From positions 1 through 7,395 of the forward strand of contig CAZAOG010000132.1 in the NCBI GenBank assembly GCA_964486645.1: 7,395 nucleotides of DNA, read 5' to 3'. This document shows positions 1-7,204 of the stretch, piece by piece (the first letter of the stretch is position 1; each line of letters starts with the position of its first letter). The stretch comes from GCA-002790365 sp964486645 (GTDB lineage Bacteria; Bacteroidota; Ignavibacteria; Ignavibacteriales; Ignavibacteriaceae). The notes below the pieces were generated by a model. It was not told the DNA's origin. It saw nothing but the letters and a program-made list of their open reading frames with translations, and made no database searches. The translations under genes and the position numbers were made by a program.

Positions 1-1086
1 GGCTGTGACCCGAGCAGACCCGACCTGCACATCGGTCACTCCGTTGTTCTGCGTAAGCTTGCGCAATTTCAAAGCCTGGGACATCAGGCAGTTCTGATAA
101 TCGGTGATTTTACCGGAATGATAGGCGACCCGTCGGGCAGAAACAAGACACGTCCTTCTTTAACTCTTGAAGAAGCAAGGAAAAACGGACAGTCTTATTT
201 TGAGCAGGCTTCAAAAATTTTGGATAAGGAAAAAACAAAAATAGTTCATAACTCGGATTGGCTGAGCAAAATGTCTTTTGAAGATGTAATAAGGCTCGCA
301 TCAAAATATACCGTTGCCAGAATGCTTGAGAGGGATGATTTTACAAAAAGGTATAAAACGGGCGTACCGATAAGCATGCACGAACTGCTTTATCCGCTGG
401 CTCAGGCAATGGATTCCGTAGCAATTAAAAGCGATGTTGAACTCGGAGGAACCGATCAAAAATTCAACCTTCTTGTAGGCAGAGATATTCAAAGAGAGCA
501 CGGACTTGAGCCGCAGGTAATTTTAACAATGCCTCTTATCGTCGGCACCGACGGTGTTGAAAAGATGAGCAAGTCTTACGATAATTATATCGGAATTTCG
601 GATTTGCCCAAGGACATTTACGGAAGAACTCTTTCGATTCCCGATAATTTAATTTACAATTATTTCGAATTGGCAACCGACGTTTCAAAGGACGAATTAG
701 CCGAAATTAAAAAGGAACTTGAAGACGGCAAAACAAATCCGAGAAATTTGAAAAGGCATCTTGCAAGAACATTCGTGAGAATGTATTACGATGAACAAAC
801 AGCTGAAAATGCCGAAGAAGAATTCGACAAAATTTTTATAAAAAAAGACGTACCCGATGATATACCGGAGTTTGATTTATCATCTTTCTCCGGACAAATA
901 AATATTCTGGATTTAATAGTCGTCGTTAAATTCGCTTCTTCAAAAGGAGAAGCGAGAAGACTTGTTATGCAAGGCGGTGTTTCTATTGACGGAGAAAAAA
1001 TAAACGATATAAAAACAAATATTAAAATTAATGACGGGCAAATTTTGAAAGTGGGTAAACGTAAATTTGCTAAACTTAAAAAATAA
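1..1086 (+). CDS. tyrS: Tyrosyl-tRNA synthetase, 5'-truncated by the window edge
   Basis: Class I aminoacyl-tRNA synthetase that activates tyrosine with ATP and loads it on tRNA-Tyr in the cytoplasm. The frame is open from base 1, giving 361 visible codons. Bacterial TyrRS of this type is about 400 residues, so roughly 40 N-terminal residues lie outside the window. The ATG at 118 is internal, because conserved sequence precedes it, including a literal HIGH signature at 28-39 (LHIGHSVV). Other signatures are the substrate-pocket segment YPLAQAMDS, then GGTDQKFNLLVGR, and KMSKS at 562-576. The last ~60 residues form an S4 RNA-binding domain (from about NILDLIVVVKF to the stop, with GEARRLVMQGGVSIDG). 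The KMSKS form with a C-terminal S4 domain fits the TyrS/TyrZ family. It is followed 17 bases later by pdaD on the same strand. No frameshift or missing catalytic motif is visible. Confidence 0.96.
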   Translation, partial: GCDPSRPDLHIGHSVVLRKLAQFQSLGHQAVLIIGDFTGMIGDPSGRNKTRPSLTLEEARKNGQSYFEQASKILDKEKTKIVHNSDWLSKMSFEDVIRLASKYTVARMLERDDFTKRYKTGVPISMHELLYPLAQAMDSVAIKSDVELGGTDQKFNLLVGRDIQREHGLEPQVILTMPLIVGTDGVEKMSKSYDNYIGISDLPKDIYGRTLSIPDNLIYNYFELATDVSKDELAEIKKELEDGKTNPRNLKRHLARTFVRMYYDEQTAENAEEEFDKIFIKKDVPDDIPEFDLSSFSGQINILDLIVVVKFASSKGEARRLVMQGGVSIDGEKINDIKTNIKINDGQILKVGKRKFAKLKK

Positions 1087-1103
1087 TCTAATAGGAAAAA
1101 GAA

Positions 1104-1649
1104 TTGTATCTACCAAAAAAAATATTTTTTACCAAAGGAGTCGGAAGAGATAAAAATTATTTAACTTCATTCGAACTGGCGTTAAGATCTGCCGGTATTG
1201 AAATGTGCAACCTTGTTACCGTCAGCAGTATTTATCCTACGAACTGCAAACGTCTAACGCGAGAAGAGGGTGTAAAGCTTTTAAAACCCGGACAAATTAC
1301 TTTTGCGGTGATGGCAAGAAATTCAACTAACGAACCAAACAGACTTATTGCGGCATCGATAGGTGTTGCACTGCCAAAGGACAAGAAAATGTACGGATAT
1401 CTTTCGGAACATCATCCTTACGGACAAACGGAAAAAGTAGCGGGTGAATATGCCGAAGACCTTGCGGCTACCATGCTTGCTACAACACTCGGCGTTGATT
1501 TCAACCCCGACACAGATTGGAACGAAAGGGAAAATATTTATAAAATGTCCGGAAAAATTATTCGCAGTTTTAACATTACTCAATCGGCAAGAGGACAGAA
1601 GAAAGGACTCTGGACAACTGTACTTGCAACAGCAATATTACTACCATAA
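1104..1649 (+). CDS. pdaD: Pyruvoyl-dependent arginine decarboxylase
   Basis: Converts arginine to agmatine and CO2, the first step of the agmatine route to putrescine and polyamines. The 181-residue proenzyme should cleave itself at Ser41-Ser42 (context NLVTVSSIYPTN), turning Ser42 into the pyruvoyl cofactor and leaving a short beta and a longer alpha chain. Other family-like stretches are TKGVGRDK near the N-terminus, NEPNRLIAASIGVALP, YGYLSEHHPYG (its Glu102 is a candidate for the family's catalytic glutamate) and GLWTTVLATAILLP at the C-terminus. The start is TTG: an in-frame TAG at 1092-1094 blocks any upstream start, and the first in-frame ATG (residue 34) would delete conserved sequence. 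An AGGA at 1093-1096 sits 7 bases before the TTG. Length and motifs match the longer bacterial/archaeal group rather than the ~165-residue Methanocaldococcus enzyme. Function is inferred from family membership. Confidence 0.9.
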   Translation: MYLPKKIFFTKGVGRDKNYLTSFELALRSAGIEMCNLVTVSSIYPTNCKRLTREEGVKLLKPGQITFAVMARNSTNEPNRLIAASIGVALPKDKKMYGYLSEHHPYGQTEKVAGEYAEDLAATMLATTLGVDFNPDTDWNERENIYKMSGKIIRSFNITQSARGQKKGLWTTVLATAILLP

Positions 1650-1655
1650 AATACT

Positions 1656-2588
1656 ATGCTTTTTAACGAAACTACATTCTGGTTTATCTTTTCTGCTATT
1701 GCTATTACAATTATAATAATAGACCTGTATTTAACCGACCACTCCAAGGCTAAATCGCCATTAAAAAAGAGCTTAATATGGAGCGGCGTTTGGATAAGCA
1801 CGGCGCTTCTATTCAGTGTCTTTTTATATTTTTATTTGGAAGAAGGACACGTAAAATCAATTGAATTTTTAACCGGCTATTTAATTGAATACTCCCTATC
1901 CGTAGATAATCTTTTTGTCTTCCTTATGATATTCACGGTTATGGGCGTTCCGAAAGCAAATCAGCCGCACATTTTAAAATGGGGAATTTTAAGCGCGGTT
2001 GTTTTCAGAATTATTTTCATTTTGCTGGGCGTGGGACTGATAAATATGTTCCACCCGGTTATTTACCTTTTCGGATTAATACTTATATACGCTGCTTATA
2101 AAATGATGAGAGACAAGCAGGAGAAGATTGATTATGAGAACAACTACTTAATAAAATTTATGCGTAAGCATTTTAATATTCATACGAGCTTTGAAAAAAA
2201 TAAATTCTTTATAAGGAAGAATGGTAAGCTCTTTGTAACGTCATTGTTCTTAACCTTGGTTCTAATTGAATCGTCCGATATCATTTTTGCGGTAGATTCC
2301 ATCCCTGCCGTAATATCAATTACAAAAGATCCTTTCATAATTATCACATCTAATATTTTTGCCATTTTGGGACTTAGATCGCTGTACTTTGCTCTTTCCG
2401 GACTTGTTGATTTATTTCATTACTTAAAATACGGTGTCGGTTTGATCTTATTATTCGTAGGTATCAAAATGTTGCTTTCCGAAATATTTATAATTCCCAC
2501 ATCAATTTCTTTAGGTGTGATTATATTCTTATTAGCGGCTTCAATAATTTTATCTTTGATTATAAGGAAGGATAAGACCTCTGCGTAA
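1656..2588 (+). CDS. TerC/Alx-family integral membrane protein, probable metal (Mn2+) exporter
   Basis: A 310-residue polytopic inner-membrane protein. Two internally similar acidic membrane motifs mark the TerC family: EYSLSVDNLFVF at residues 78-89 (Glu78, Asp84, Asn85) and ESSDIIFAVDSIPAV from residue 205 (Glu205, Asp208, Asp214). An FLTGYLIE segment precedes the first motif. Hydrophobic segments run almost throughout (about residues 8-26, 41-61, 72-93, 105-130, 132-147, 195-220, 226-250, 258-275, 280-303), with a charged loop around 149-190. Studied members (E. coli Alx, Bacillus MeeF/MeeY) are linked to manganese export and metalation of secreted proteins. The name comes from tellurite resistance, and no other ter genes are here. 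It starts 6 bases after pdaD without a clear Shine-Dalgarno, so translational coupling is likely. No yybP-ykoY manganese riboswitch can fit in the short gap. Substrate is inferred from the family. Confidence 0.9.
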   Translation: MLFNETTFWFIFSAIAITIIIIDLYLTDHSKAKSPLKKSLIWSGVWISTALLFSVFLYFYLEEGHVKSIEFLTGYLIEYSLSVDNLFVFLMIFTVMGVPKANQPHILKWGILSAVVFRIIFILLGVGLINMFHPVIYLFGLILIYAAYKMMRDKQEKIDYENNYLIKFMRKHFNIHTSFEKNKFFIRKNGKLFVTSLFLTLVLIESSDIIFAVDSIPAVISITKDPFIIITSNIFAILGLRSLYFALSGLVDLFHYLKYGVGLILLFVGIKMLLSEIFIIPTSISLGVIIFLLAASIILSLIIRKDKTSA

Positions 2589-2608
2589 CTCTGTGTCGCT
2601 CTGTGGTG
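2579..2608. repeat. Three degenerate 10-bp tandem units filling the convergent junction
   Basis: Three consecutive 10-base units read CTCTGCGTAA (2579-2588), CTCTGTGTCG (2589-2598) and CTCTGTGGTG (2599-2608). They share a CTCTGYG core. The first unit is the last 10 bases of terC including its stop. The third unit ends directly before the stop codon of the minus-strand symporter gene at 2609-2611. On the minus strand the core reads CRCAGAG. The units have no dyad symmetry or T-run, so they do not look like an intrinsic terminator. I recall similar CACAGAG-type short dispersed repeats in environmental bacterial genomes, but this cannot be checked here. Function unknown. Confidence 0.6.
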
Positions 2609-4012
2609 TTAATTCCCTTTTAATTTACAATCTCCCAAAAACAAACAAACAAAATGAAAAACAACGGACATTACCAGCCCGGCAAGAAGCGGCTCTACAT
2701 CTTTTAAAAAATATACGGAAGAGAAATTACTCCTTACAAAATACCAGATAACACTTATTCCTACCGATAAAATCATTTCATATAAAATTAATTTACCGGC
2801 TATTTTTATTTTTGGATAGTAAGCGCTAACAATGGGCATGATTATTCCCGGTACAGAAAAAGAACCCAGCAAATACCAAATATCTATTACCGAAGGGATA
2901 AAATAAGCTAATGCCAAAGCAATAATTCCGGCTATTATTAAACCGATAAAAGTATATTTTTTAAGAAGACTTTCATCATTCTTTTTATCGAGACGGAAAA
3001 TAAAATCACGCGCAATTGTCGTTCCGCTTAAGAATAAAAAACTGTTTGAGGTTGAAAGTATGGTTGCAAATAAACCCGCGTAAAAAATACCTTTAATCCC
3101 GGGACTCAATATTTTTTCCGCAAATAGAGGGAAAGACAAAACCGGATTGGTTAAATCGGGCAGCAGAGCTTTGGCATATAACCCTGTTGATGTTGTAAGA
3201 AAATCAAACAAAGCCCAGAATAAAATTGAAATGAGAATACCTTTACGTGCGATGCTGCCGGATCTTGCGGAATAGCAGCGCTGATGAAACCCCGGGTCGG
3301 CAAAAGTCCACAGAGCGATAAAAAACCAGACCAAAATATAAGACAGCGAAGCACCTCCGCTTACACTCAAATGTTCTGCAGGTAAATTTTTGCTTAAAAA
3401 TTCCGTTCCGCCTAAATTTGAGTAAGATAAAATTACAATTAAAATAAAGCCGGTGAACATTACAAAAAACTGAAAAACATCCACATAAACGTTTGAACGA
3501 AAACCGCCTTTCAACAAATAAGAGATGGATAATATAAGAGCAATTAATAAACTTAGGAACAAGTTGATGTTAAAAATCAAAGAGATTAAACTTGCAATCA
3601 TTAAAAGATAAGGAGCGGGCGAAACTAAAACGAAGACTAAAATTGCGACGAATAATCCTGCTTTCTTCCCATAGAGTTCATTTATCTTATCGGGAATGGT
3701 AAAAAGCGAGGCTTTGTGAATTTTCTTTGCAAAAAAAAGTGCGAATAAAAAAGCGAAAATATAATAAGGCAAACCCTGTGTGAACCAGCTTAGCAGACCG
3801 TATCTATATGTAAACTCACCTACTCCCAAAATACCGCCGTACCAGGTAGAAACGGTTGTAAGTACAAATAAAAACAATCCTACATTTCTGCCGAGAAGCA
3901 GATAATCATTTGCTTCGCTGCTTGTTTTTCTGCCCGTAAAAAAACCTATTGCCAAAACAATAAAGAAAAAGGCAAGTATTACAAGAATATCAGGACTGCT
4001 AAAAGAGACCAT
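2609..4012 (-). CDS. Sodium:solute symporter (SSS) family protein, candidate thiamine transporter
   Basis: A 467-residue inner-membrane protein with about 13 hydrophobic segments, the usual count and length for SSS/LeuT-fold sodium symporters. Family hallmarks are an N-terminal segment followed by SSEANDYLLLGRN (residues 31-43), GGFRSNVYVDVFQFFVM in the middle, FADPGFHQR from residue 237, and GLFATILSTSNSFLF from residue 313. The last is the segment carrying the Ser/Thr residues of the conserved sodium site. Its ATG lies inside the end of thiN (14-base overlap), so the two are translationally coupled. No strong Shine-Dalgarno is visible, only AAAGAAAA. As third gene behind a TPP riboswitch, a TonB receptor and thiamine pyrophosphokinase, it most likely imports thiamine. 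A precursor such as HMP is less likely, because ThiN needs intact thiamine. SSS proteins under TPP riboswitches (ThiV) are known as predicted thiamine or HMP transporters. Whether this one is orthologous to ThiV cannot be decided by eye. Confidence 0.85.
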   Translation of the reverse strand: MVSFSSPDILVILAFFFIVLAIGFFTGRKTSSEANDYLLLGRNVGLFLFVLTTVSTWYGGILGVGEFTYRYGLLSWFTQGLPYYIFAFLFALFFAKKIHKASLFTIPDKINELYGKKAGLFVAILVFVLVSPAPYLLMIASLISLIFNINLFLSLLIALILSISYLLKGGFRSNVYVDVFQFFVMFTGFILIVILSYSNLGGTEFLSKNLPAEHLSVSGGASLSYILVWFFIALWTFADPGFHQRCYSARSGSIARKGILISILFWALFDFLTTSTGLYAKALLPDLTNPVLSFPLFAEKILSPGIKGIFYAGLFATILSTSNSFLFLSGTTIARDFIFRLDKKNDESLLKKYTFIGLIIAGIIALALAYFIPSVIDIWYLLGSFSVPGIIMPIVSAYYPKIKIAGKLILYEMILSVGISVIWYFVRSNFSSVYFLKDVEPLLAGLVMSVVFHFVCLFLGDCKLKGN

Positions 4013-4652
4013 TTTTCTTTATCATTTTATACTCTCTGATAATAAGTCCCACGCCACCATTAATTTTTACGGTAACGTTTTCTCTAACGGCTTGATTGCT
4101 TGTACTTTCTTTTTCCCCGAAAGGTAAAGAAATATTTTTAAGCGGATATTTTAATCCGGAGGAAACAAATTTTGTTTTCCGGTCGAAACCGTAAAGAGAA
4201 ATAAATTCGCCCTTTTGTGCTTTAAAACTTGATTTGCCTTTTAACGGTGTTATAAAAGATTCACCGGACAACATCACAATTTTTATTATATCGTAAAACT
4301 TGATAAGTATTCCCAAATTACAAATTGAATGGTCAAGTCTGTCGCCGGTTCCTCCGAGCAAAACAGCGCACTTAAAATTTTTCTTTACGGCAAACTTCAG
4401 ACATTTTTCAATATCCGTATCGTTCTGTCTTTTATATTGAATTATTTGGGATTTCTTTTTAAAATATTTTAATGTTGAAGCATCCACGGAATCCAAATCA
4501 CCGATAATGTAATCCGGTATAATTTTTAATTTGGAGGCGGAATTGGCTCCGCCGTCGGCACAGAATATTGTGGAATAGCCATGTTTGATAAAGTAATTTA
4601 CTTCACTTTTTTTCGGGGGTTTTCCGTTGGCGATGATAATACATTTCTTCAT
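3999..4652 (-). CDS. thiN: Thiamine pyrophosphokinase
   Basis: Transfers pyrophosphate from ATP to thiamine, giving thiamine pyrophosphate (TPP) in one step. This is the salvage route for imported thiamine, and it also traps the vitamin in the cell. The 217-residue length is normal for bacterial ThiN/TPK. Catalytic-domain motifs appear in order: ADGGAN (residues 32-37), PDYIIGDLDS (46-55), NDTDIEK (77-83) and GGTGDRLDH (100-108). The smaller C-terminal thiamine-binding domain carries GLKYPL and STSNQ (183-187), corresponding to the usual GTSNE. The ATG lies 2 bases after the TonB-receptor stop and has no Shine-Dalgarno, so it should be translated by coupling. Its 3' end overlaps the symporter gene by 14 bases. 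All acidic metal/ATP-binding residues expected for the family appear present. Confidence 0.95.
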   Translation of the reverse strand: MKKCIIIANGKPPKKSEVNYFIKHGYSTIFCADGGANSASKLKIIPDYIIGDLDSVDASTLKYFKKKSQIIQYKRQNDTDIEKCLKFAVKKNFKCAVLLGGTGDRLDHSICNLGILIKFYDIIKIVMLSGESFITPLKGKSSFKAQKGEFISLYGFDRKTKFVSSGLKYPLKNISLPFGEKESTSNQAVRENVTVKINGGVGLIIREYKMIKKNGLF

Positions 4653-4654
4653 AT

Positions 4655-7123
4655 TTATAATCCGATATTTAGTCCGAAAAAGAAGCTTCTGTCCGCTGCA
4701 GGAAAGAACTCCCCGCCGATTGCATTTGCAGAGTATAAGTTATCAAATAAATTGTTTACTTGAAAAAATATTTTTGAAGCCGTTAAAGAATTAAACAAAT
4801 TGAACTCATAGCTGATAAGCAGCGAAGCCGAGAAATAGGCTTCGTTTACATTATCGTTGTACGAAACGAATCCGGGGTATTTTTTCAAATAATTTAAAAG
4901 ATTTTCACCGTAATTATCGGAGTAAAACCTGCCCACATATTTACCGGAAAATCGGGAGTAGAAATTTTCGTATCTATATTGAATTCCAAAATTGGCTAAG
5001 AAATCCGGGAAACCGCTGATGCTGTTACCGCTTATATCAATTATATTGCTTCCACTCAAGAAAAATCTGCCGTTCGTTATTTTATTTTTACTGTAAGTGG
5101 CGTTTCCGAAAATTTTCAACCCTTCCTTAACTTTTAATTCGGCCGTAAATTCTATACCTCTGTGAATTGTTTTGTCAACGTTGCCTGTGGTTGGCTGACC
5201 GAACCTGTCAACTTTTCCGTTTTTTACAATTTCGTCCTTAAATATCATATAATACAAATTAACGGTCGCTGAAAAATTAGAAGAATTAAAAGTATACCCC
5301 AATTCAAAGTCATTCATCTTTTCCGGCTGTACTAAAGGTTTGTTGTAGTTGTATGTACCGTCGGGATTTTGTTCGAATTTCGGTACTTCTCCGCCGCTTG
5401 ATTCACTTGCACGGTAGTAATTTACAAGCCTCGGCTCACGCGTAACCCTTGCAAAGGAAAAATACACGCTTTGATTTTTATCCAATTTATAATTTAAACC
5501 GAAACGCGGGTTTAAATAAACATCGCTTATATCAAATTGATTACCCAAATATTTTTCATCGTAAAGTTTGTATTTATGGTAAGCAACTTGAAGCTCGCCC
5601 AATAAATTAAGCTTTTCGTTTACCCTGTAGTTTTCGTGCAGGTAGCCGTTGATAATATTTTTACCGCCTTTGTAAAAATAATATCTGTAATCCTTTGTCA
5701 GTTTAGCGGGTAAATTTTCTCCGAAGCCGATGCTTCCCCAATGATCAGACCTGTGAATTCTTATTTCGCCGCCAATTATCAATTCTCCCTTGCTCTGCTT
5801 TATACTTATTCTCGGTATCCACCCGAACTGTGTGTTTTCAACCTGTGCTCTTATCAAAACATTCCCCGGGTTACCGTTGGGATTAAACCCGTTTGCAGAC
5901 GTTAACCTTAAATAAGAAGTATCAGCCCAAGATCCGTCAAAATCGAAAAAACCGTTACCGACTACTAAGAATAAAGCCGAATTCAATTTCACGTTTTTAT
6001 TCAATTGATATTCATTCAGAATTTCATAATGCGGCTGGGAAAAATTTTCAATTTCGCTCGGTCTTCTCGGAGTTACAAAAGTATAAGCGTTATTTGCTGC
6101 TTCCCAGTATGAAAAGTTCTGCTTCCGTAAGATTCTGTCTTTGACTGCAAATTTAGGCAGACCGGTATAAGCCAGACCGTCAGAAATAGGACCGCCGTAA
6201 AAATTTAATTGAGTTGTAAGATTTTTATCATATCTGATTGCGGATAAATAATAAGAGTTGAAATTTGTCCAGCTCAAATTTCTGTAACCGCTGCTCAAAG
6301 TTTTGGAAAGTTTGGCATATACGGAATATTTGTCATCAATAAGTCCGCTTGAAAAAGATACGGAATATTTTCTTGTGTTAAAACTGCCGAAAGAAACTTC
6401 TGCTTTTTGAAACGGTTTATTTGAAAAAGTGGAAGTAATAATATTAATCGAACCTCCGACGGCAGGGTAACCTGTGATACCCGATCCTGCTCCCCTTTGA
6501 ACTTGAATCAGCTCCGTGCTTCCGATCAGATCCGGAAAATCAAGCCAGTAAACATTATTGTCTTCCGGGTCGTTTTGAGGAATTCCGTTAATTGAGACAG
6601 ATATCCTTCTTTGGTCAAAGCCCCTTATACTTAAGTAATTATATCCTATACCGTTACCGTTTTCAGAATAGAAAGTAGTCGAGGGCAAATTGCTCAAAAA
6701 TTCCGGTATGTCCTGGAAGGTATAATTATCGTCAATTTCTTTCCTTTTTATTTTATTGAACGTAAAGGGAGTGAATCCTTTTTTGCCTAAATTTCCTTCA
6801 ACAAATATAGTTTGTGAAGGAATAATTTTGGGAGCAAGCATAATTTCCACTGTTTCGGAAAGATCAATATCTTTTAATTTTACTGTTGCGGATGTATATC
6901 CCACATAGCTGGCAACTATTTCATTATTTTTTGTTATTTCGCCTGATAGAACAAATTTTCCGTCTTTGCCGCTAACCGTACCGATGGAACTTCCTTTTAT
7001 TCTAACATTAGCATTGGGCAGAGCTTTCAGGGTTGCCGAATCAATTATTTTACCGTTGATAGTTATTTGCTGTGCACTTACAAACGAAGAAATAAGAAAC
7101 AACAACAGAATTACGTTTTTCAT
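4655..7123 (-). CDS. TonB-dependent outer-membrane receptor, probable thiamine receptor
   Basis: An 822-residue outer-membrane beta-barrel receptor that would import its ligand with TonB-ExbBD energy. Residues 1-17 form a signal peptide (MKN, a hydrophobic core, then SFVSA with cleavage before Gln18). Residues ~20-97 are a carboxypeptidase-D-regulatory-like beta-sandwich (NGKIIDSATLKALPNANV, GTVSGKDGKF, ASYVGY), typical of Bacteroidetes/Chlorobi receptors. A possible TonB box is TIFVEG around residue 105. The plug spans ~115-235, with YLSIRGFDQRRISVSINGIP, NDPEDN, IQVQRGAGSG and VGGSINIITS. The rest is a ~22-strand barrel ending NNLFDN and FFFGLNIGL, so the last residue is Leu rather than Phe. 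The start is fixed by a perfect Shine-Dalgarno. Ligand assignment rests on the upstream TPP riboswitch and downstream thiN; the fold alone does not give it. It matches the arrangement described for the predicted thiamine receptor (OMR1) of Bacteroidetes. Confidence 0.9.
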   Translation of the reverse strand: MKNVILLLFLISSFVSAQQITINGKIIDSATLKALPNANVRIKGSSIGTVSGKDGKFVLSGEITKNNEIVASYVGYTSATVKLKDIDLSETVEIMLAPKIIPSQTIFVEGNLGKKGFTPFTFNKIKRKEIDDNYTFQDIPEFLSNLPSTTFYSENGNGIGYNYLSIRGFDQRRISVSINGIPQNDPEDNNVYWLDFPDLIGSTELIQVQRGAGSGITGYPAVGGSINIITSTFSNKPFQKAEVSFGSFNTRKYSVSFSSGLIDDKYSVYAKLSKTLSSGYRNLSWTNFNSYYLSAIRYDKNLTTQLNFYGGPISDGLAYTGLPKFAVKDRILRKQNFSYWEAANNAYTFVTPRRPSEIENFSQPHYEILNEYQLNKNVKLNSALFLVVGNGFFDFDGSWADTSYLRLTSANGFNPNGNPGNVLIRAQVENTQFGWIPRISIKQSKGELIIGGEIRIHRSDHWGSIGFGENLPAKLTKDYRYYFYKGGKNIINGYLHENYRVNEKLNLLGELQVAYHKYKLYDEKYLGNQFDISDVYLNPRFGLNYKLDKNQSVYFSFARVTREPRLVNYYRASESSGGEVPKFEQNPDGTYNYNKPLVQPEKMNDFELGYTFNSSNFSATVNLYYMIFKDEIVKNGKVDRFGQPTTGNVDKTIHRGIEFTAELKVKEGLKIFGNATYSKNKITNGRFFLSGSNIIDISGNSISGFPDFLANFGIQYRYENFYSRFSGKYVGRFYSDNYGENLLNYLKKYPGFVSYNDNVNEAYFSASLLISYEFNLFNSLTASKIFFQVNNLFDNLYSANAIGGEFFPAADRSFFFGLNIGL

Positions 7124-7129
7124 TTTTTT

Positions 7130-7138
7130 ACCTCCTTT
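7130..7138 (-). promoter_or_regulatory. Strong Shine-Dalgarno of the TonB receptor
   Basis: On the minus strand AAAGGAGGT sits 6 bases (all A) before the ATG at 7123-7121 and is fully complementary to the usual 16S rRNA tail. It lies just past the terminator T-run, so it is transcribed only when the terminator is bypassed. The other operon genes have no comparable site, which fits translational coupling from this first gene. Confidence 0.85.
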
Positions 7139-7142
7139 AAAT

Positions 7143-7189
7143 GAAAAAAGCCGTTTAATGTCCGAAGGACTACTCCGGAGAAACGGCTG
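7143..7189 (-). terminator. Riboswitch-controlled intrinsic terminator
   Basis: On the minus strand AGCCGTTT (7188-7181) pairs perfectly with AAACGGCT (7156-7149), followed by TTTTTT (7149-7144 on the complement). The 24 bases between the arms contain short self-complementary bits, including GTCC-TTC-GGAC and the palindrome CTCCGGAG. The left arm with its neighbours, CAGCCGTTTC (7189-7180), can instead pair with GAAACGGGCTG (7216-7206) at the 3' end of the aptamer, leaving one G bulged. That gives the expected antiterminator when TPP is absent. The hairpin ends five bases before the receptor's Shine-Dalgarno. Confidence 0.88.
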
Positions 7190-7204
7190 AACTGTAATAC
7201 TGTT

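Noticed and set aside
118..1086. tyrS starting at the ATG at 118
   Set aside because: The frame stays open to base 1 and encodes the HIGH motif at 28-39, which is essential for class I synthetases. The ATG is internal and the real start is outside the window.
1444..1716. 90-codon open frame overlapping pdaD and the start of terC
   Set aside because: It lies in a different frame across two well-supported genes, has no recognisable domain, and its composition is that of a shadow frame.
1656..2588. Tellurite resistance cluster
   Set aside because: Only a TerC-family protein is present; no TerA, TerB, TerD, TerE or TerZ gene is nearby. The family name does not imply tellurite resistance here.
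4581..4763. Plus-strand open frame spanning the thiN/receptor junction
   Set aside because: It is antisense to two solid genes, short and lysine/phenylalanine-rich, with no ribosome-binding site.
5893..6144. 83-codon plus-strand open frame inside the TonB receptor gene
   Set aside because: It is antisense to a receptor with continuous barrel coding, has no family-like sequence, and is explained as a shadow.
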